The translations under genes were made by a program, and so were the position numbers. From Pseudeuparius sepicola (lineage: Eukaryota; Arthropoda; Insecta; Coleoptera; Anthribidae), in the NCBI GenBank assembly GCA_963920635.1, contig OY987303.1:15664175-15728174 (forward strand): a stretch of DNA of 64,000 nucleotides. Reading direction: 5' to 3'. Positions 57,553-64,000 of the stretch are shown here, one piece after another (position 1 is the first letter of the stretch; each line of letters begins with the position of its first letter). Below the pieces are notes generated by a model. That model had not been told where the DNA came from, made no database searches, and saw nothing but the letters and a program-made list of their open reading frames with translations.

Positions 57553-59208
57553 TGATACCACAATGCAATAGGGTAACAACTCTAAAAAAGGTAGTTTTCG
57601 GCTAAACCCGGTATACTCATTAGAATCCTTCATTTTACATACTACAAGTTGTAGTTTATCATTTGGCCGGTAGATGTCAATAGTTACAGCATAGCATTCT
57701 GGCGCTTTAAGTGTGATAAAGGGTAACAACTCACTTGTTACGGTCTTGCACTATTCCCGTTTCATACATTTTGCCTAAAATACTGTTTTATTTTCAGTTG
57801 TTACAGTTTTGCTCTAACAGCTTGTTGTGAATGTGTGGTTATATTACATGTGGCAAGAGGTTTTAAACTAAAAAATTGTGTTCTATAAAATGAATAAACT
57901 TGCATCAGAGTCTAGAGGCCAGTATTTAACACGCCTCGCACAAAACAAACAAGAAAATGACGCTAATAAAAACTCAGAGGTAGGAATCTCCAATTCTAAA
58001 ATTTCTAACCTCAAAACAATTTGTAATTTTTAATTTTTGAAACTTTTTATAATATTAACTTTAAACATCATGGTTATTTTGAGTAGTAGTTTTATAACAG
58101 TAATTATGCATGATCGTGTTTTACAGTTTTTTTAGTGTAGGTATAGAAATTCTGTAAAAGATAATGTTTTTATGACTTGTTACTCTATTGCACACAAGGT
58201 GATGGCACTAGTAAAATACAGTTTATTTAAGCTATAGAACCTAGCCTGTTATGCTATGGAGTAACAAATTGTAAACAATTATAAAACGAAAAAAAATTAA
58301 CTAATTGAATGTTCTATGAATATTGCGTTTCGTTTTAGATTTTATACAGGGTGATTCACGTAAGTGGTTCATTAGAAGTTTACGGGGAAGAAGTGCGAAT
58401 TTTAATTTGAAATTTTGGTTACTTATATAACAGGTTGTAAACTTTCTTTCTAAAATATTTTCAACTTCCGATCACTTCCGGTTATACCGGAAGTCGATAG
58501 CAACTTTGTTATTTCAAATAGAACACCCTATATTTTATTACACCATTTGGTTCCCTATCAAATTCCAAATCTTTTTTCTGAATAGAATGTGTACCCTATT
58601 CCTAACCCTTTTCGAGATATTCGCAAATTTTTGATTTTTTTGAGTGTTGCAGCCATCGACCATAGTGATGATAACTTTGAAATTTATGAATCTGGAAAAC
58701 TGAAATTTTTGACTGTCGTAGGCGAAAGTCAACTTTATTAAATGGTCTGTATGCCATTTCAAAATATTGTACGAAATAATATAAGTAATTTAAATCAACA
58801 ATGCAAATTCATCCGATGAGGAATTCTGAATTTCATGTTGGAATATTACTTTTATTTTGTACGTTTATAACTAATGGCATGTTGAGATTAATAAATTAGT
58901 TTGATTAATATTTGGTATTTGTTACTATATAATCCCAACAACTTTCTCACTTACAAAGTTTAATATGTTTTTGCAATAGTGTAAGAACTGCAATCAAAGT
59001 ACGTTTTCTCTATAATGGGAAAATTTTATTTTTTGCATCTGAGTCTGAGATATAACCAGGTACATTAAATATCAGTTACCAAAAGCTATATTTGATTTCA
59101 TTGAATATTATAATATTTAGGCCACGATAAGTGCAGTTCATTTAAGTTTTTGGCGATTACTCGCAAACGGTAAATTTTGAGTTGTTACACTGTTGCATTG
59201 TGGTATCA
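57553..59208 (+). mobile_element. 1.66-kb TIR element with GTTGTTAC motifs (unit B)
   Basis: Duplicate of 50369-52024, with the same TIRs, iterated motifs, nested mariner-type fragment and orphan exon. Confidence 0.7.
57890..57979 (+). pseudogene. Orphan 5' coding exon (unit B)
   Basis: Same 30-codon exon and GTAGGA donor as 50706-50795. It is preserved only because the whole unit was duplicated recently, so its open state in both copies is not evidence of selection. Confidence 0.4.
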
Positions 59209-59855
59209 AATATAGACATCATCCGAAGCGACAACATACGATACGAACCATCCGTCCGAAAGACAAATTATTCGGAAGGGCAATAATATTGCAAGCAGAC
59301 CAGCCCAGCATTCATCGCGTGCGCAACGTTGCCATTCATTTCTGTCCTGACCGGCCGTCTTGACTGATTGGTTCGGATGTTATCATATTCCGCTACTCCG
59401 GTCCAGAAGGTTGACATATTATCGCATGGGCCCGCGGAGGAAGATGGATCTCGACGGGTTCGATACAACTCGCTAATTAATGTGGATTCGTTATTTTTGG
59501 CGTGTAGTGACGCATGTCCGAAAATTGTAGATGCGCGATTATGGCTGCGGTACTGGTTTCATTTACGTCGTGGTTTGAGATCCAAAGAGAGCTTAAATTT
59601 TAATTGCAATTACGTAACGTTTTCGGGATATTTTCATTTTTGACTTTTACAGCTCTTCTCAGAAGAGCAATTAAATATGTGTTAGCCAAAACTACAGCAA
59701 ATGAGTGAAAGGAAAATGAACAGGGTAATTCAAAATTATACGCTATTTTTTTGCGTGATAAGATGAAAATTGAGTATAATAAATAATTAAAACCGAATTG
59801 AGAGAATATTTATAAATATGTGCGAATGTTAGAAGACAACATGATAGCGAACCAT

Positions 59856-59912
59856 GTTAACATCATCAGGGGATGATTAAGTCAGACTTAATCATCTCCT
59901 GATGATGCTAAC
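59856..59912. repeat. 28-bp-arm hairpin (unit B)
   Basis: Duplicate of 52672-52728. The base at 59849 just upstream is G where unit A has T. Confidence 0.9.
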
Positions 59913-59932
59913 ATTTCACTAAGGTAGTGGTA

Positions 59933-60061
59933 TTATCGTTGAAATCCTACTCTCTTAGTCACGCCCTAGTTATGCTAAACCAACATTGATCATTAAATAT
60001 TTATTAACACAATAAATATATTCATAACTGAAGGCTCATCCTAAATGACAGCTATCAAATA
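59933..60061 (+). repeat. Dispersed repeat, relative of 391-610 (unit B)
   Basis: Duplicate of 52749-52877. The second part of this repeat family appears only downstream at 61541-61660, beyond the end of unit B. Confidence 0.7.
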
Positions 60062-60088
60062 GAGTATGGTAATTAAAATTAAACACAA

Positions 60089-60143
60089 TGGTCTAGGTGT
60101 GCCGGTGTTCTCGAGCTCAAATCTCGGTTCTGGCTACTTTTTT
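60089..60143 (+). ncRNA. tRNA-like fragment (unit B)
   Basis: Duplicate of 52905-52959, with the same weak A/B-box pair and T run; not a functional tRNA. Confidence 0.35.
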
Positions 60144-60460
60144 ATATTTATTAAATCACATTTTCGAAAATGCAAAATATTTATAATTTGTGTAATTAAT
60201 TTGTTTAATATGTTTGGATTGTCAAATTACGCCTAAATACTGAATTGGGAATAAATAAAATTTTTAATTTTATTTTAAATTTTTTCACTTATATCCAAAG
60301 CCAAAGTCAAATAATTTTATTGACACAAATTTCTACAGATATTTTACATTTATTTTTAATGCACACTAATAACTATTATTACTTATATTTATTCTAAATA
60401 GCCAATAGCTTCGGTAAGTTTTGTTTTCTTGTTTTTCTTATAATTATTCTTTACATTCTA

Positions 60461-61383
60461 CAGGGTGAGTTTTTTCGATGCCCACTATGGGGATCTCGGA
60501 TACTAGCAGAGCTAGAACAAAGGTTAAATCGGGAAAGAATTGCGGTTTTGTATGCTCAATCTAATGCCCCTTTTGGATTTTTAAAAAAGTTCATGGCTCA
60601 CCAGATATTTTGAAAAGAGTGATTTTTTGCTATTTCATCAGATCTCTGTAGCTCCTATTTCTGATTATACAGAAAAACTGTAGAGACAAAAATTGTAGAT
60701 AATTTTAGGCTTAATAAGATAATCTGATCCAATTTTTTATGTTGTTTGTGATTTTTGAGATATGACATAAAATTTTGTTTTTTTAAATGTAAATCATAGT
60801 TAGCTGTAGCCTTATCAAATCGGCCATTTTTTGAGCTTTCCAAAAATATAATACTCGGCATAGTTATTATAAAAAATAAAATAGCTATGGCTAATTTCCT
60901 TTTTTTTTTAATTTTCACATAGTCAGCCATGGAATATTTTCATAATTACGTTCTATTTTATAATAAGACATAGGTACTTCATACTTTCATATATTTTATT
61001 TTTAGCTGGTAACAAAATGTACAAAATAAAACAAAAATTATCATGATATTAGAAAGTTTGTTGAAGTATGTCTAATTATAAAATAGACACCAACTATGAT
61101 TTACATTTAAAAAACACAAGTTTATGTCATATCTAAAAAAACCAACAATATAAAAAAATTCGATTAGATTATCTATCTACAATTTTAGTCTCTACAGTTT
61201 TTCTGTATAATCAGAAATAACGGAGCTACAGAGATCTGATGAAATAGCAAAAAATCTTTTTAAAAATCCAAAAGGGGCATTAGATTAAGCATTCAAAACT
61301 GCAATTATTTCCCCATTTAATCTTTGTTCTAGCTCTGTTATTTTCCGAGATCCCATAGTGGGCATCGAAAAAAACTCACCATG
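60461..61383. mobile_element. 923-bp hairpin MITE, TA duplication
   Basis: Flanked by TA on both sides. It starts CAGGGTGAGTTTTTTCGATG and ends with the inverse (CATGGTGAGTTTTTTTCGAT). Arms of about 345 bp (to about 60805 and from about 61095) are inverted copies containing GATCTCGGA.A.TA.CAGAG, TCTGATGAAATAGCAAAAA and CTACAGTTTTTCTGTATAAT. The terminal part matches the 351-bp MITE at 44250-44600, so the two are one family of different length. Non-coding. Confidence 0.9.
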
Positions 61384-61954
61384 TATATTTTTTTAGCCTG
61401 AAGAAACACAAAAATTGAGCAAAAGCTTGCATTAGCTATTTTTATAATTTTACTTTAATATACAATTTGTCCAAACTCCGCAAAAATCATTTATTCCCAA
61501 TTTTTTTTTTCTGGACAAGAGCCAAAACAATTAAATACTGAATGCTAAAATACCACTCCTGCTGCGCAGTTGTGGTATTTTCAGCTTTGGGTATATAATT
61601 CGTAGAATTAACGAAAGATATTGTCGATAACAGGCGCACCACTTGTTATATTATTGCCCCTTATATAATATCACATTTTCTGAAATCTCCACTTACAGAT
61701 AAGTCAATACTTAATTGGCATTGAAAAGTTGATAATGCCCAACTCTTGATTTATTTACTGTCAGTTGAAGACGTTGCATAATAATATGTTCGTCCTTCTC
61801 CAAGAACCGTTCGTATTTCTGATTAAATTCCTAAAATACTTGTTTGAAAATTTATACTAGCAAAACTTATCGAAATCAATGGATACCACACAATGCAAAA
61901 ACCATGCTCGCAAATGTGTAATTTATGTCAAGTTTGTGGTCCCGACGCGTGGAA
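61384..61954. other. Non-coding DNA with part of a dispersed repeat
   Basis: Only the repeat 61541-61660 is recognised here. Confidence 0.45.
61541..61660 (+). repeat. Dispersed repeat, relative of 711-833
   Basis: AATGCTAAAATACCACTCCT, GCTGCGCAG, GTGGTATTTTCAGCTTTGGG and GCACCACTTGTTATATTA follow the order at the window start. The left foldback arm of that copy is missing here. Confidence 0.75.
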
Positions 61955-63041
61955 GCCGCGTCCAGACAGTGTGTGGTGCTTGCAAGCAGTGCGAACATGT
62001 GAAAAAATAATGCTTGCAAGCGTAATATTTGGGTCGTCCACACTGTGCGTAGTGTTCGCAACTTTTAAAGGTTCGCGTAGGGTTTCACTTGTATTCAGTT
62101 GGCCGAGAACTGCCGTCTCAGTGCCGTGTTTAAAATAAAAATATTATATTGCCCAACGCCAAACTGCGCAAAACCATTATCTACACTAGAGTCCGCCACT
62201 GGGCAGACCCTGTCGCGCTCAGAAATTCTTGCAAGCATCGCGAACGACGCAAACACCGCACACACGCCCAATCTGCCGTCCAAACTGCGCGCGCGAATCT
62301 CTTTGATGTACCGCTCTCGGAGCGAACGGCTCACGCACGATTCGTAGATGCTTGCCAGCTTATGCAAACAGCGAAAACAACCGTCCAGATTAGGCGTTTG
62401 AGATGTTTGTGGTGTTCGCGTTCAGCCGCGTCCAGACAGTGTGTGGTGCTTGCAAGCAGTACGAACATGTGAAAAAATAATGCTTGCAAGCGTAATATTT
62501 GGGTCGTCCACACTGCACGTAGTGCGTTTGAGATGTTAGTGGTGTTCGCGTTCGCAGATGCTTGCAAGCGCCACACACCACAAACATCTCAAACGCCTAA
62601 TCTGGACGGTTGTTTTCGCTGTTTGCATAAGCTGGCAAGCATCTACGAATCGTGCGTGAGCCGTTCGCTCCGAGAGCGGTACATCAAAGAGATTCGCGCG
62701 CGCAGTTTGGACGGCAGATGCGGTGTTTGCGTCGTTCACGATGCTTGCAAGCATTTCTGAGCGCGACAGGGTCTGCCCAGTGGCGGACTCTAGTCTAGAT
62801 AATGGTTTTGCGCAGTTTGGCGTTGGGCAATATAATATTTTTATTTTAAACACGGCACTGAGACGGCAGTTCTCGGCCAACTGAATACAAGTGAAACCCT
62901 ACCCCCTACCCGAACCTTTAAAAGTTGCGAACACTACGCGCAGTGTGGACGACCCAAATATTACGCTTGCAAGCATTATTTTTTCAGATGTTCGCACTGC
63001 TTGCAAGCACCACACACTGTCTGGACGCAGCCTATAACGCT
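61955..63041. mobile_element. 1.09-kb CpG-rich giant palindrome with GCTTGCAAGC array
   Basis: GCGTCCAGACAGTGTGTGG at the left is matched in inverse at the right. The arms (about 61955-62425 and 62566-63041, about 470 bp each) are nearly identical over their length. The roughly 140-bp centre repeats the terminal sequence (62433-62530). The 10-bp palindrome GCTTGCAAGC or a close variant occurs about eleven times (near 61978, 62011, 62229, 62350, 62448, 62482, 62561, 62632, 62743, 62967, 62999). Several overlapping short frames on both strands reflect the GC-rich palindrome and are not genes. GTGGAAG beside each end, offset by some bases on the right, is a possible but unproven target duplication. 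Superfamily unknown. Confidence 0.8.
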
Positions 63042-63963
63042 TGTGTGGAAGAAAACCCGCACCAGCTTCGTATCTCCCTGATTTCTGTTTACTGCTTCAT
63101 ATTACTATTAACGTCGAGGCGCACTTAAAGCATCGACCACTAAATCACCTATAATGCACTCGGCCGTTGCCATTTCAGCCGCGCCGGGCATAAATCCGTT
63201 TTGTAGTGGTATCTGGATTTCTGGGACCGTAAACAGAATGCCCTTTGCAACTAGCGTTGTTGGGATTTACTGGCCGAACGGCCCTCCCCGGCGAAGTCTT
63301 AGGTGCGACCGCGGGCACTTTAATGGGACCGGAGATATAGTGGGGCCGCCGAGAGTGGGAAATGGGAGTTTTGGGGGAAATTTTGTGGAATTTCGCGTCT
63401 CCTCTAGCGCGGGCAACGACTTAGGTGCGGCCGTAAACAGGACAAGATGTTTTATTGTGATACATTTACCAGTAGAAATATATTTCGTGGTACCTTAAAT
63501 GTAGGAGTGGCACAAATATGTTCGCGTTGTTTTTATAACATATAGAAGTAACAATTTTAAATTTGTAGCCAGCATCCTCCAAAAAAACCCCTAACCTATT
63601 GCAAATTTGAAGAAATGTATTGCAGTGATATTTTACTATGTTCTGGTGTTTTATTTGTTAAAAATGTATTGTTACTTAGATACCATTTATTAATGTGAAA
63701 CACTTAAATGGGCGTATCTCCGAAAGCCACTGAAATATTTTTTATTATATTTTTATTAAAATATGGTAAAATCGTGATAAAATCCCCTATTTTCGTTCAT
63801 ACTAATACTTGTTTCCTAATAAAGAGTCTATTCGGTAATGTGGTTGTTAGCTTTAAAATATATTTTTTCTACGACTACTAAATCGTTTCATTGTGTTCTT
63901 GCTTGCGATTAAATATATCTAGCATTATATTGTCTCCAAGTGTTAGGGAATGATTTCCCTATA
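63042..63963. other. Non-coding DNA, GC-rich at 63.15-63.45 kb
   Basis: The GC-rich patch carries a 114-codon frame (63154-63498) without recognisable motif. Its composition resembles the other GC patches of the window. The remainder is AT-rich. Confidence 0.4.
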
Positions 63964-64000
63964 CAATGTGTCCCGCGGATAAGAAAATAACAGCATGGGG
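63964..64000 (+). mobile_element. Left end of a TA-MITE cut by the window edge
   Basis: TA followed by CAATGTGTCCCGCGGATAAG and CAGCATGGGG matches the terminus at 1498 (CACTGTGTCCCGGATAAG, CAGCATGGGG), a second member of that family. Confidence 0.8.

Larger units (their letters stand above)
53028..60211 (+). repeat. Large tandem duplication, unit B (7184 bp)
   Basis: Head-to-tail copy of unit A, lacking the extra 158-bp repeat. It is followed by GTTT and then unduplicated sequence (GGATTGTCAAATTACG). Nested features match unit A in order: hAT-like element 54501-55476, mariner relic 56108-56886, TIR element 57553-59208, orphan exon 57890-57979, hairpin 59856-59912, dispersed repeat 59933-60061, tRNA-like fragment 60089-60143. 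Confidence 0.95.

Noticed and set aside
61876..62880. Overlapping frames of up to 114 codons on both strands
   Set aside because: They are produced by the CpG-rich giant palindrome; the same peptides appear from both arms on opposite strands, which reflects the inverted repeat, not a gene.
63154..63498. 114-codon frame
   Set aside because: GC-rich patch, no recognisable motif and no supporting signals.
1..64000. CRISPR array or prokaryotic operon
   Set aside because: No regularly spaced identical repeats with unique spacers, and no operon-like coding density. The sequence is clearly eukaryotic.

Overview
The window looks like an AT-rich (roughly two-thirds A+T) piece of an arthropod nuclear genome, most likely an insect. 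The evidence is the set of Tc1/mariner, hAT and pogo-type DNA transposon relics, a jockey-like LINE fragment, frequent TACCTACC-type words, spliceosomal donor/acceptor signals, and no prokaryotic gene organisation. I cannot fix the order. I recognise no host protein-coding gene. The window reads as intergenic or intronic DNA shaped by nested transposons, with scattered GC/CpG-richer single-copy patches (about 12.1-12.7, 14.7-15.8, 23.7-24.3, 26.95-27.4, 34.85-35.35, 37.3-37.55, 43.06-43.5, 46.3-46.9, 52.1-52.45 and 63.15-63.45 kb) that could be regulatory.

Layout. 0-8.3 kb: foldback elements, a long inverted-repeat element interrupted by a 238-bp insertion, a mariner deletion derivative (4591-5190) with a transposase C-terminus in its loop, and a 1.14-kb hairpin-within-hairpin element (5660-6802). 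8.3-9.4 kb: a hAT deletion derivative with an exact 8-bp target duplication. 10.5-11.7 kb: a 42-bp-TIR element. 12.8-14.7 kb: four decaying direct copies of a non-coding sequence. 15.9-17.4 kb: a complete Tc1-like element with an open 339-residue DD34E transposase, the only convincing intact gene. 17.6-20.6 kb: a TACCCAG-ended element with a 101-bp minisatellite. 20.7-26.7 kb: an element with arrays of short palindromes (GTGT-AA/TT-ACAC), split by a 4.07-kb mariner with a DD41D transposase carrying one nonsense codon. 28.1-28.8 kb: a hAT MITE. 30.7 kb: a THAP zinc-finger relic. 31.8-33.0 kb: a pogo-like relic with repeated CCTAATATGGGG. 35.4-37.0 kb: the uninterrupted sister of the 20.7-kb element. 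40.2-40.8 kb: a LINE reverse-transcriptase fragment. 41.1-43.0 kb: a third palindrome-array element with a decayed C2H2 zinc-finger gene. 44.2-45.7 kb: two MITEs.

45,686-60,211: a 7.2-7.3-kb direct tandem duplication with GTTT microhomology at the breakpoints. I saw only one base difference and one 158-bp copy-number difference between the units. Each unit carries a hAT MITE, a mariner relic, a 1.66-kb TIR element with iterated GTTGTTAC motifs and a leftover 5' coding exon, a perfectly spaced hairpin and a tRNA-like fragment. After it come a 923-bp hairpin MITE (60461-61383) and a 1.09-kb CpG-rich giant palindrome studded with GCTTGCAAGC (61955-63041). The window ends inside another MITE.

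The genes do not form a pathway. The common thread is mobile DNA: autonomous transposases (one intact, several dead), non-autonomous derivatives, and families whose ends carry iterated palindromes that probably bind still-unidentified transposases. All family calls come from reading motifs by eye; no database search was possible.
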